DNA from: Candidatus Microbacterium colombiense
GTDB lineage: Bacteria > Actinomycetota > Actinomycetes > Actinomycetales > Microbacteriaceae
Direction of reading: 5' to 3'
Assembly (NCBI GenBank): GCA_029203165.1
Contig: CP119308.1
Location: forward strand, 558,001-622,000
DNA length: 64,000 nucleotides
Of the stretch, positions 52,995 to 60,696 are shown in pieces. The translations under genes were made by a program, and so were the position numbers. How positions within the stretch are numbered: the first letter of the stretch is position 1; the number at the start of each line of letters is the position of its first letter. A model generated the notes under the pieces. The model was not told the origin of the DNA. It made no database searches and saw nothing but the letters and a program-made list of their open reading frames with translations.

Positions 52995-54248
52995 ATGACT
53001 TCAATCGAATCGATTCGACGATTCACGCCGGACCGCGCGACCCGACGCGCGCGCATCGCCGTCTCGGCGCTCTTCCTGACCAACGGGGCGCTGTTCGCGA
53101 ACATCCTGCCGCGCTACCCCGAGATCAAGTCCGTCCTCGGGCTCGACAACGTCGGATACGGTCTCGCGATCGCGGCCTTCCCGGCCGGAGCCATAGCCGC
53201 GGGGCTTCTGGCCGCGGTGCTCATCCGCCGCTTCGGCTCTGCCCGCATCGCCGTGATCGGCACGATCCTCACGAGCCTCGGGCTGCTCTCGGCCGCGCTC
53301 GCCCCGTCCGGGCTGCTGTTCGCCGCCGCGCTGCTCATCGGCGGAGCATCCGACGCGATCACCGATGTCGCGCAGAACGCGCACGGCCTGCGCGTGCAAC
53401 GGCGCTACGGCCGCTCGATCATCAACTCCTTCCACGCCATCTGGTCGATCGGCGCCGTGCTCGGCGGCGGCATGGCGGCCGTCGCGATCGCGCTGCAGGT
53501 GCCGATCGGGGTGCACCTGGGCATCTCGACCGCGACCTTCGCGATCGTGGCACTGATCGCCCTGCGGCTGTGCCTTCCCGGTCGCGACGATGAGGCCGTG
53601 GCTGACAACGTTGCCGACGACGCTGCCGTCGCCGACGCCGTCGTCGAACCCGCCGCGCTGGCCGAGACGGTGCGCCGCGGCGTGAGCCCGCGCACCGTGT
53701 GGGTGATCATCGCGCTCACCCTGATCGCCATGGCGGGCGCCGTCGCCGAAGACGCCGGCAACTCGTGGGCGACGCTCTACCTCGGCGAATCGCTGGGGGC
53801 CGCCGCGGCGATCGCCCCGCTCGGCTTCATCGCCCTCGTTGGCGCCCAGTTCATCGGGCGCATGCTCGGCGACGGACTGACCGACCGGTTCGGGCAGCGC
53901 GCGGTCGCCCGCGTCGGTGGACTCATCGCCGCAGTCGGCATGAGCCTCGCGCTCGCGTTCCCGAGCGTGCCGGGCACCATCGCCGGTTTCGCAGCCGTCG
54001 GCTTCGGCATCGCGACGCTGATCCCGGCGGCCATGCACGCGGCCGACGAACTTCCCGGTCTGCGAACCGGAGTGGGGCTCACGATCGTGTCGTGGCTGCT
54101 GCGCCTCGGGTTCCTGCTCTCGCCTCCGTTCGTCGGCTTCATCGCCGAGACCGAGAGCCTGCGCGCGGGCCTCATCGTGGCTCCGGCGGCCGCGCTCGTG
54201 GCCGTCGTGCTGGCCGGAGTGCTGGAGAAGCGCCGACCGCGCGGATGA
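52995..54248 (+). CDS. MFS transporter
   Basis: 417 residues, about 12 hydrophobic segments in two halves of six, joined by a central Asp/Ala-rich loop (about 195-220). FPAGAIAAGLLAAVLIRRFGSAR fits the segment 2-3 region, and GRMLGDGLTDRFGQR is the equivalent loop in the second half. The likeness is to fucose/sugar-type and fosmidomycin-type MFS proteins, but substrate cannot be told. The open frame runs far upstream without a stop, yet the membrane protein begins at this ATG. Divergent from the SDR gene. Confidence 0.85.
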   Translation: MTSIESIRRFTPDRATRRARIAVSALFLTNGALFANILPRYPEIKSVLGLDNVGYGLAIAAFPAGAIAAGLLAAVLIRRFGSARIAVIGTILTSLGLLSAALAPSGLLFAAALLIGGASDAITDVAQNAHGLRVQRRYGRSIINSFHAIWSIGAVLGGGMAAVAIALQVPIGVHLGISTATFAIVALIALRLCLPGRDDEAVADNVADDAAVADAVVEPAALAETVRRGVSPRTVWVIIALTLIAMAGAVAEDAGNSWATLYLGESLGAAAAIAPLGFIALVGAQFIGRMLGDGLTDRFGQRAVARVGGLIAAVGMSLALAFPSVPGTIAGFAAVGFGIATLIPAAMHAADELPGLRTGVGLTIVSWLLRLGFLLSPPFVGFIAETESLRAGLIVAPAAALVAVVLAGVLEKRRPRG

Positions 54249-54285
54249 GCGATCAGCTCGTCCGAGTCGGCAGCTCGCGTCCGGG

Positions 54286-54804
54286 TCAGCCGGCACCGGG
54301 GTCGCGCTCGGATGCCTCGGCGACCGCGGCGCCCATTCCCGCGAGGAAGCGGGTGACCACCGCGCGGTCGTGATCGGACAGCGAGTCGACGTAGGCGAGC
54401 ATCCGTCGATGCATGGCGCCGAGCGTGGCCTGCACCTCTTCATCGCTGCTGGCCGTCGGAACCACCACACCCGCCCGGCGATCGCGAGGATGCCGTTCGC
54501 GGCGCACGTGCCCGCCTCTCTCCAACCGATCGATCAGGGCGGTCGTCGACGCCGTCGAGATGCTCAGCATGCGGGCGATGTCGATCGGCCGGGCGATGCG
54601 CCCGACCCGCTTCTCGTGCAGCAGGAAGCGCAGGGCCATCAGATCGTTCTCGCTCATGCCCATCGATGCGCGGGTCCGCGCCCGCATCGCCGTCTCGGCC
54701 GCGCGGTATCGCCGCAACGCGTTCAGCACATCGACCGTGCGCGCGCTGTCGGCGTCGGGGTACCAGTACCCGGATCGCGAGAATTCCTCCGGCGGTTGCG
54801 CCAT
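54286..54804 (-). CDS. MarR-family transcriptional regulator
   Basis: 172 residues. The winged helix covers about 55-115: SENDLMALRFLLHEKRVGRIARPIDIARMLSISTASTTALIDRLERGGHVRRERHPRDRRAGVVVPT. GACGAGG lies 7 bases before the ATG. It follows the MFS gene convergently (37 bp between stops). A 21-bp operator-like repeat lies about 140 bp upstream and may be its own binding site. Confidence 0.85.
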   Translation of the reverse strand: MAQPPEEFSRSGYWYPDADSARTVDVLNALRRYRAAETAMRARTRASMGMSENDLMALRFLLHEKRVGRIARPIDIARMLSISTASTTALIDRLERGGHVRRERHPRDRRAGVVVPTASSDEEVQATLGAMHRRMLAYVDSLSDHDRAVVTRFLAGMGAAVAEASERDPGAG

Positions 54805-54942
54805 GACACCTCGTCCCGCTCGCGCATCCGTGTCGATGCGCGTCGATCTCGTGCCCTGTGCCCCCCGCGGCGGAATCCATTCTCGCATCGACGACACCGC
54901 GGGACGAGAACATCCGACATCCGGGAGTCGCCGTTTCATCGA

Positions 54943-54963
54943 TTTGCTAGGTAAACTAGCAAA
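54943..54963. promoter_or_regulatory. Operator-like inverted repeat, probable MarR site
   Basis: The arms TTTGCTAG and CTAGCAAA are perfect 8-bp inverted repeats around a 5-base spacer. The element is AT-rich and lies in the leader region of the MarR gene, where such repressors usually bind their own promoter. Confidence 0.55.
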
Positions 54964-55188
54964 CCGTGCGATGGCCGAGGGGGTCGTCGCCGGCGCGGCA
55001 CGGGAGAGTACTCGATCCGAGACCAAGGGACGGTCGCAGCGACAGCACGCTGTGGGATCGATCGTCACTTCCCGTGACGCGAGGCGGGCGCAGGATGGCG
55101 GATGAGCAAGGGCCGCCCGTCATCCTGCGCCTCGTCTCCCCGCGCCCGTGAACCTCCGGCGCCGCGACCCGGTCGGCTGGCATCAACC

Positions 55189-55258
55189 CCATACGTATTC
55201 AATCCGAATACATTCCTGGAATATAGGCTTCCCTAAGTCCACTGCATACGTATACAAT
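55189..55258 (+). promoter_or_regulatory. LacI operators and promoter of the ABC transporter operon
   Basis: TGCATACGTATACA (55243-55256) lies between TTCCCT (-35, 55229-55234) and overlaps TACAAT (-10, 55253-55258; spacer 18). A second, weaker copy with ATACGTAT core is centred 55 bp upstream (55189-55202), which would suit looping. The -10 box ends 7 bases before the ATG at 55266, indicating a leaderless transcript. Sites of the same pattern occur at 62040 and 63185. Confidence 0.75.
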
Positions 55259-55265
55259 CAGCGTC

Positions 55266-56573
55266 ATGGCACACATGAAGCATCGGGCATTGCCGGTACT
55301 CGCACTCGCAGCCGTGGGCATGGTCGCCCTCACCAGCTGCGGGGCCGGGACCCGCACCGACAACGAAAACGCGACAACGGTGTCGTGCGACTACACCGCT
55401 CCCGAGGGCAAGACTACGGTCAATGTCCTCGCCTACAATTCCTCCGCCATCGACCCCTTCACCGACACCATGGTCAAGAGCTGTTCGACCGATGATGTGA
55501 CGCTGAAGCACGACCCGATCGACTTCGGCGGGCAGGTGACCAAGACCACGGCCACCCTGTCCGGCGACACCGGCACGTACGACATCATCGAGACCTACGG
55601 GTTCGTCATCCCCGGATTCGGTGAAGAAGAGAAGCTCGTTCCGCTGAACGATCTGTGGGACAAGTACGCCGACGACTACGGCCTCGGCGACATCAGCCAG
55701 TCGATGGTCGAGGGCATGTCGTACGACGGTGACATCTACGCGATCCCGATGCAGGCGCAGATGTTCGTGATGGCCTATCGCACCGACATCTTCGACGACC
55801 TCGGCCTCGAGGTCCCGACCACCTTCGACGAGATGATCACCGCCGCCGACGCCATCAAGGACGCCGGGCTCATGGACTACCCGATCGCCCTGCCCTGGCT
55901 CGCGACCGCCGACGTGACGACCGGATTCGAAGGGGCGATGAACTCCGTCGGCGCCGACTTCGTCACGGCCGACGGCGAGGTGACGCTCGACGGCCCAGAG
56001 GCCAAGCAGGCCGTCGAGGCGATGCTCGCGCTCAAGCCCTACATGGACCCGCAGGTCACCACCTTCGACCAGCCCAAGGTGCAGCAGCAGATGTTCAACG
56101 GAACCGCTGCCATGTCGATCATGTTCTCCGGCCGCATGTTCGACCTGACGCTGCCGGCCAACTCGAAGCTGTCCGACTCGTTCGGCTTCGCCGGTGCGCC
56201 GAAGATCTCGGCCGACGCCGAGTACTCCTACAACCGCCTGTCGATCGACGGCTGGTCCATCCCGTTCAACACCAAGCTCGACCATGACATGCTCTTCCAG
56301 ATGATGGCATCCGCCGTCAGTGAAGACGCGTCGACGGCATCCGTCCCCGCTGCCTACCCGGCTCGTGAGGGAATGGTCACGGCGGAGAACTCCCCGTACG
56401 GCGCGGCGGCCAACGACTCGATCGCCAGCGCCATGCCGCCCATCGTGTCTCCGGTCATCGCCGACATCACGAACGAGATCCGACCGATCCTCGTCTCCAT
56501 CCTCAACGGACAGGTGAGCGTCGATGACGGACTCGCCCAGATGCAGGCCGCCGGCGAGAAGGTCGCCGGCTGA
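55266..56573 (+). CDS. ABC transporter substrate-binding lipoprotein (family 1)
   Basis: 435 residues. The lipoprotein signal peptide ends in the lipobox LTSC (about residue 25), so the mature protein is lipid-anchored outside the membrane. The body is a carbohydrate-type binding fold: SMVEGMSYDGDIYAIPMQAQMFVMAYRTDIFDDLGL and PTTFDEMITAADAIKDAG are standard family-1 features, with DGWSIPFNTK near the end. It delivers a substrate, probably a sugar, polyol or sugar acid, to the two permeases downstream. No ATPase gene is present nearby, so a shared MsiK-type ATPase would be needed. Controlled by the LacI site in its promoter. Confidence 0.9.
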   Translation: MAHMKHRALPVLALAAVGMVALTSCGAGTRTDNENATTVSCDYTAPEGKTTVNVLAYNSSAIDPFTDTMVKSCSTDDVTLKHDPIDFGGQVTKTTATLSGDTGTYDIIETYGFVIPGFGEEEKLVPLNDLWDKYADDYGLGDISQSMVEGMSYDGDIYAIPMQAQMFVMAYRTDIFDDLGLEVPTTFDEMITAADAIKDAGLMDYPIALPWLATADVTTGFEGAMNSVGADFVTADGEVTLDGPEAKQAVEAMLALKPYMDPQVTTFDQPKVQQQMFNGTAAMSIMFSGRMFDLTLPANSKLSDSFGFAGAPKISADAEYSYNRLSIDGWSIPFNTKLDHDMLFQMMASAVSEDASTASVPAAYPAREGMVTAENSPYGAAANDSIASAMPPIVSPVIADITNEIRPILVSILNGQVSVDDGLAQMQAAGEKVAG

Positions 56574-56592
56574 CCACGGACCGACCGTCCAT

Positions 56593-56626
56593 GACTGTGG
56601 CCTGAGCGCGAGTTCAGGCCACAGTC
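56593..56626. promoter_or_regulatory. 13-bp stem-loop between binding protein and permease genes
   Basis: GACTGTGGCCTGA (56593-56605) pairs perfectly with TCAGGCCACAGTC (56614-56626) around an 8-base loop. There is no T-run, so it probably protects the 3' end of the binding-protein message or attenuates read-through, giving more binding protein than permease, as in many ABC operons. Confidence 0.65.
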
Positions 56627-56645
56627 CGTCCAAGGGAGGACGCAT

Positions 56646-57518
56646 ATGAAGGCACGCGAATTCTGGCTGCTCTTCGCTCCGAGCCTGCTGGTGATGGGGG
56701 CCCTCCTCGTGCTCCCGCTGGTGCGCACGGTGCAGTGGAGCTTCGAGCAGGTCCGCTACGGCTCACCCGGCACCTTCATCGGGCTGGAGAACTTCACCGA
56801 CGCGCTGACGGATCCGCGATTCCACAAGGCGGTGCTCTTCACGGTCGCCGTCACGATCATCACCACGGCGATCCTGCTGGTGTTCGGCTACATCATCGCC
56901 ACCGGCATCAACCGCATCACCACCTCACGACCGCTGGTGCTCGGCATCATGCTCGTGTCGTACGTGCTGCCGAACCTCGTCGGGGCCGTCGCGTTCTCGT
57001 GGCTCTTCGACGACAACTTCGGCGGCGTCGTGAACCGCCTGATCGGCTTCTTCGGCGGATCGCAGGTGCTGTGGTTCACCGACCAGGTGCCCAACGCGAT
57101 CCTCGTGATCGCCAACACCGTCTGGCACATGCTCCCGTTCGCGATGCTCATCATCCTCGCCGGGCTCCAGGGCGTGCCGAACGAGCTGAAGGAAGCGGCC
57201 AAGATCGACGGCGCCAACGGCTTCCAGACGCACCTCAACGTGATCATCCCGACGATCCGCGGAGTGCTCGGCTTCGTCACGCTGATCACGATCATGGACG
57301 TGCTGCGCATGTTCGACAATCTGATACCGCTCTCGCCGCAGGCGCAGAACATCGGCAACGAGTCGATCATGCTCTACGTCTACTCGGTCGCATTCGCCGA
57401 CGGCGCCGAGAACCTCGGACTCGGCAGCGCGATCAACGTGCTCACCATCATCCTGATCCTCATCATGCTGATCCCGTTCATCCGGGGCATCTTCAAGGAA
57501 GCGAAGGCGGAACGATGA
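56646..57518 (+). CDS. Carbohydrate ABC transporter permease, MalF type
   Basis: 290 residues with six membrane segments. The cytoplasmic coupling loop has the EAA motif (ELKEAAKIDGANGFQTHLNVIIP). GGGAGG lies 7 bases before the ATG. It pairs with the next gene to form the membrane channel of the importer. Its stop overlaps the start of the second permease by 4 bp. Confidence 0.9.
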   Translation: MKAREFWLLFAPSLLVMGALLVLPLVRTVQWSFEQVRYGSPGTFIGLENFTDALTDPRFHKAVLFTVAVTIITTAILLVFGYIIATGINRITTSRPLVLGIMLVSYVLPNLVGAVAFSWLFDDNFGGVVNRLIGFFGGSQVLWFTDQVPNAILVIANTVWHMLPFAMLIILAGLQGVPNELKEAAKIDGANGFQTHLNVIIPTIRGVLGFVTLITIMDVLRMFDNLIPLSPQAQNIGNESIMLYVYSVAFADGAENLGLGSAINVLTIILILIMLIPFIRGIFKEAKAER

Positions 57519-58408
57519 GTCTCACATCCGCAGAACTCACGACGAGGGCCATCGTCACCAGCGGCGCACCGAAGCGCCGTCGCCGCGGTCCGAACCGTCC
57601 TCCGGTGATCACAGGGCTCCTGCTCGGCATCCTCTGCATCGTCGTGCTGAGCCCCTTCATCTGGATGACGCTCTCGGTGACGAAGCCCACCGATGTCGCG
57701 TTCTCCAACCCGCCGGTGCTCTGGGACTACCAGCCGACTCTGCAGGCGTTCGTGGATCTCTGGCAGACGACCTACTTCGCCGACTACCTGGTGAACACCG
57801 TGGTCGTCGCCGTCGTGTCGACCGTGATCGCGCTGGCCATCGGCATCCCCGCGGCGTATGCGCTGTCGCGGTTCCCGAGCTACGTCTCGGCGCTGCTGCT
57901 CGTGCTCGCCCTGATCTTCCGGGCGCTGCCCCGTTTCGCGGTCGTGCTGCCGATGTACGACATCAGCCGGGCGCTGGGCATCTACGACACCACGTTCGCC
58001 CTGGCGATCGCCCTGGTCGCGATCAATCAACCGTTCACGATCTGGTTGCTGCGCAACTTCTTCGCCGACATCCCGAAGGAGCTCGACGAGGCGGCCATGA
58101 TCGACGGCTGCACGAGGATCGGGATGCTGCGCCGCGTCATGATCCCCCTGATGGGCCCCGGCATCCTGACCGCCGGCATCTTCGTCTTCCTGTTCGCGTT
58201 CCAGGAGTACCTCACGGCGCTCGTGCTGACCGACACCTCGTCGAAGACCGTGCCGGTGTTCATCGCCACCCAGCTCGGGCAGACCCTGCCGATGCTGCAA
58301 CAGGCGGGAGCGGCGTCGATGCTGCTCACGATCCCGGTGTTCGTGATCGCGTTCATCGCGCAGAAGTATCTCGTCGCGGGACTCAGCGACGGGGCGGTGA
58401 AGGGCTGA
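57515..58408 (+). CDS. Carbohydrate ABC transporter permease, MalG type
   Basis: 297 residues with six membrane segments and the EAA loop (ELDEAAMIDGCTRIGMLRRVMIPLMGPG). ATG overlaps the upstream stop (ATGA), so translation is coupled. A basic N-terminal tail (KRRRRGPNR) precedes the first segment. With the MalF-type partner it forms the heterodimeric channel. Confidence 0.9.
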   Translation: MSLTSAELTTRAIVTSGAPKRRRRGPNRPPVITGLLLGILCIVVLSPFIWMTLSVTKPTDVAFSNPPVLWDYQPTLQAFVDLWQTTYFADYLVNTVVVAVVSTVIALAIGIPAAYALSRFPSYVSALLLVLALIFRALPRFAVVLPMYDISRALGIYDTTFALAIALVAINQPFTIWLLRNFFADIPKELDEAAMIDGCTRIGMLRRVMIPLMGPGILTAGIFVFLFAFQEYLTALVLTDTSSKTVPVFIATQLGQTLPMLQQAGAASMLLTIPVFVIAFIAQKYLVAGLSDGAVKG

Positions 58409-58410
58409 CC

Positions 58411-59136
58411 GTGCCACTGGTGCAGCCACCGCTCGTGCTGCTCGCCGGCATGAACTGCACCGATGACCTCTGGGCGGATGCCGGATTCACCTCCGGCATC
58501 CGCCCCGTTCTCGATCGCGCCGACATCGACGAGCAGGTGGCCGCACTGCGCGCCGACCTGGCGGAGTCGTTCGTGCTGGTCGGGCACTCGCTCGGCGCGA
58601 TCGTCGCGATGGCGCTCGCGCTCGCCGCACCGGAGCGGGTGGCGGGCCTGTGCCTCGTCTCGACCAACGCCAAGGAACCGACCGATCTGCAGCGCGACGG
58701 CTGGCGGTCCTGGCTCGCGCAGCTCGACGCGGGGGTGCCGGCTCGTGAGCTGCAGCAGAGCATCCTGAACCCACTTCTGGGTGCCGAGGTCGTCGACCGG
58801 CGACCCGACCTCGTCGCGCGCACGCTCCAGATGGGCGACGACACAGGGGCGGAGTTGTTGCGCGCGCAGCTCGAGATGCAGCTCACACGCACCGATCTGC
58901 TCGGGCGCCTGCACGAGCTCCGGATGCCGGTGCTGATCGTGTCGGGGCTGGACGACGTCATCTGCCCGCCGCACTTCCACACCGAGATCGCGTCGGAGGT
59001 GGCGGGCGCGCGCCTCGTGTCGCTGGACGCCGGACACCTGCTGCCCCTCGAGCGCCCGTGGGAGTTCGGCGAGCTCGTGCGCGCGTGGTGCGCGCAGCAT
59101 CGGCTCGTGGAGCCCGTGGGGAGGAGAACTTCGTGA
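58411..59136 (+). CDS. Alpha/beta hydrolase
   Basis: 241 residues. The nucleophile elbow is GHSLGA (Ser near residue 57), the acid is Asp in SGLDDVICP, and His lies in LDAGHLLPLERP; the triad is therefore complete. The lid is short. The GTG start is 2 bases after the permease stop, so it belongs to the transporter operon and probably hydrolyses the imported compound or an intermediate, such as an ester or lactone. Exact activity unknown. Confidence 0.85.
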   Translation: MPLVQPPLVLLAGMNCTDDLWADAGFTSGIRPVLDRADIDEQVAALRADLAESFVLVGHSLGAIVAMALALAAPERVAGLCLVSTNAKEPTDLQRDGWRSWLAQLDAGVPARELQQSILNPLLGAEVVDRRPDLVARTLQMGDDTGAELLRAQLEMQLTRTDLLGRLHELRMPVLIVSGLDDVICPPHFHTEIASEVAGARLVSLDAGHLLPLERPWEFGELVRAWCAQHRLVEPVGRRTS

Positions 59137-59195
59137 TGGGCGGGAGGATGCGGCGTGAGCATCCTCCCCACACCGAGATCTCCTCCCGACGCGAG
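59118..59195. terminator. Palindromic element and stem-loop between convergent genes
   Basis: An inner hairpin with a perfect 10-bp stem (GGGAGGATGC at 59142-59151 and its complement at 59159-59168, 7-base loop) is nested in outer arms (GTGGGGAGGAGAACT and AGATCTCCTCCCGAC) that resemble those of the element at 40289-40363. Probably a bidirectional terminator for the hydrolase and aldolase genes; no T-run. Confidence 0.6.
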
Positions 59196-59197
59196 GC

Positions 59198-59938
59198 TCA
59201 GCGCGTGGGCGTGGCCAGATCGCGCAGGTGCGCCAGCAGCGACGAGGCGAGGTTGTAGACGACGAGGTCGGCCCCTGCGGCGAAGGATGCCTCGGCCGCG
59301 GACCGTGTGCCCACGATGTCCATGCGCAGCGACCGTGCCCGGGCGAGGGCCGCATGCACGCTTGCGATCGCGTCCGGCACCGGGGCATCGTCGGGCCCGG
59401 AGCTCGCGGCGAGATCGGCAGGACCGACCAGGATGCCGTCGAGCCGCGGTGTCGCGATGATCGCGTCGACGTTCCGCACCCCCGCGGGCGACTCGATCAT
59501 GCCGAGCACCAGCGTGTTCTCGAGCCACCAGTCGCGGTGCTCCGTCGGGTCGACCTCGCCGAACCGCCCCGCGCGGCTGTAGGTCGCGAATCCGCGACTG
59601 CCGACCGGTGGATACAGCGACGCGTCGACCAGCGCGGCCGCATCGGCGGCACTGTCGAGGTGCGGGGCGAGGATGCCCTCGGCGCCCTGATCGAGCACGC
59701 GTAGGATCTGCGCGCGGTCGCCCTCGCCGACCCGCACGATCGTCGGCACGCCGTGCACGGCCGCGACAGCGATGTGCTGACGCAGCGCGCCGATGTCGGC
59801 CGGCCCGTGCTCGCAGTCGATCAGCACGAAGTCGAAGTCCGCCACGGCGAGCATCTCGACGAGCTCCTCCGACGGCATCCGCAGCAGCGCGCCGATCAGC
59901 TTCTCGCCCTCGTTCGCCCGCTCGCGCAGCGAGGCCAT
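59198..59938 (-). CDS. HpcH/HpaI-family class II aldolase
   Basis: 246 residues. The fold begins GALLRMPSEELVEMLAVADFDFVLIDCEHGP; metal-binding Glu lies in LGMIESPAGV and Asp in ILVGPADLA. The basic residue pattern GVPTIVRVGEGD is also typical. Enzymes of this family split 2-keto-3-deoxy acids (for example those from rhamnonate or hydroxy-keto-heptanedioate) to pyruvate and an aldehyde. The ATG shares its first base with the SDR stop (TGATG), so the genes are coupled. Last gene of the leftward catabolic operon. Confidence 0.88.
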   Translation of the reverse strand: MASLRERANEGEKLIGALLRMPSEELVEMLAVADFDFVLIDCEHGPADIGALRQHIAVAAVHGVPTIVRVGEGDRAQILRVLDQGAEGILAPHLDSAADAAALVDASLYPPVGSRGFATYSRAGRFGEVDPTEHRDWWLENTLVLGMIESPAGVRNVDAIIATPRLDGILVGPADLAASSGPDDAPVPDAIASVHAALARARSLRMDIVGTRSAAEASFAAGADLVVYNLASSLLAHLRDLATPTR

Positions 59939-60696
59939 CACGCCACCATCCCCGCCGACAGGTCGACGTCGGCGCCGCACATGCCCGGCATCCCGAGCAT
60001 CGCGACGACGGCGCTGCCGACCTCGGCCTCGGTCACCATGCGCCCCAGCGCCGAGCGCGAGACGAAGGCCTGCTCGGCATCGTCGACACTCGTGCCGCTC
60101 CTCTCGGCCTCGAGCCGGAAGTTGCGCTCCATGCGTGGGCCGGACACCGGGCCGGGCGAGAGCGAGTTCACGCGCACCCCGGCCGGTCCGACCTCGAACG
60201 CCAGCGTCGACGTGAGTCCGATGACCGCCATCTTCGAGGCGCAGTAGGGCGTGCGGTGGGCGAGTGGACGCTTGCCCGACACTGAGGCGACGTTGATGAC
60301 GTCGCCGTCACCGCGCGCGACCATGCCCGGAAGCAGCGCCTTGCACAGTAGGAAGGTGCCGCGCACGTTGACGTGGAAGACCTCGTCCCAGTCGTCGACG
60401 TCGATGTCGGTGAGAGCGGCGACGGGACCCGGGATGCCGGCGTTGTTCACCAGGATCGACACCTCGGTGTCACCGAGCGCCTCGCGCAGGGCGTCGACGG
60501 ATGCCGCATCCGACACGTCGCACGACACCCCACGCGCCCGCGAGCCGAGCTCCGCCGCCACTGCGGCGAGCTTGGCCTCGTCGCGGCCGACCAGGATGAC
60601 CTCGGCCCCGGCGGCGTGCAGCGAGCGGGCGATGGCCGCCCCGAGTCCGCTGCCGCCGCCGGTGACCACGGCGGTGCGACCGGAGAGGTCGGTCAT
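59938..60696 (-). CDS. Short-chain dehydrogenase/reductase
   Basis: 252 residues, classical SDR. Cofactor motif TGGGSGLG near residue 12, NNAG near 88, catalytic Ser in VASVSG and YCASK near 155. The acidic residues after the second strand are not clear enough to decide NAD or NADP. It overlaps the upstream dehydrogenase by 4 bp and the downstream aldolase by 1 bp. Probably oxidises a secondary alcohol of the pathway intermediate. Confidence 0.88.
   Translation of the reverse strand: MTDLSGRTAVVTGGGSGLGAAIARSLHAAGAEVILVGRDEAKLAAVAAELGSRARGVSCDVSDAASVDALREALGDTEVSILVNNAGIPGPVAALTDIDVDDWDEVFHVNVRGTFLLCKALLPGMVARGDGDVINVASVSGKRPLAHRTPYCASKMAVIGLTSTLAFEVGPAGVRVNSLSPGPVSGPRMERNFRLEAERSGTSVDDAEQAFVSRSALGRMVTEAEVGSAVVAMLGMPGMCGADVDLSAGMVA

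Larger units (their letters stand above)
54805..55265. other. 461-bp gap with regulatory sites only
   Basis: No reading frame with convincing coding character was found. The gap holds the TTTGCTAG inverted repeat (54943-54963), two LacI-type operators (55189-55202 and 55243-55256) and the promoter of the ABC transporter operon. Confidence 0.6.

Noticed and set aside
54966..55151. Possible leaderless 61-codon gene after the TTTGCTAG repeat
   Set aside because: Arg/Pro/Ser-rich composition typical of noncoding GC-rich frames, with no motif.
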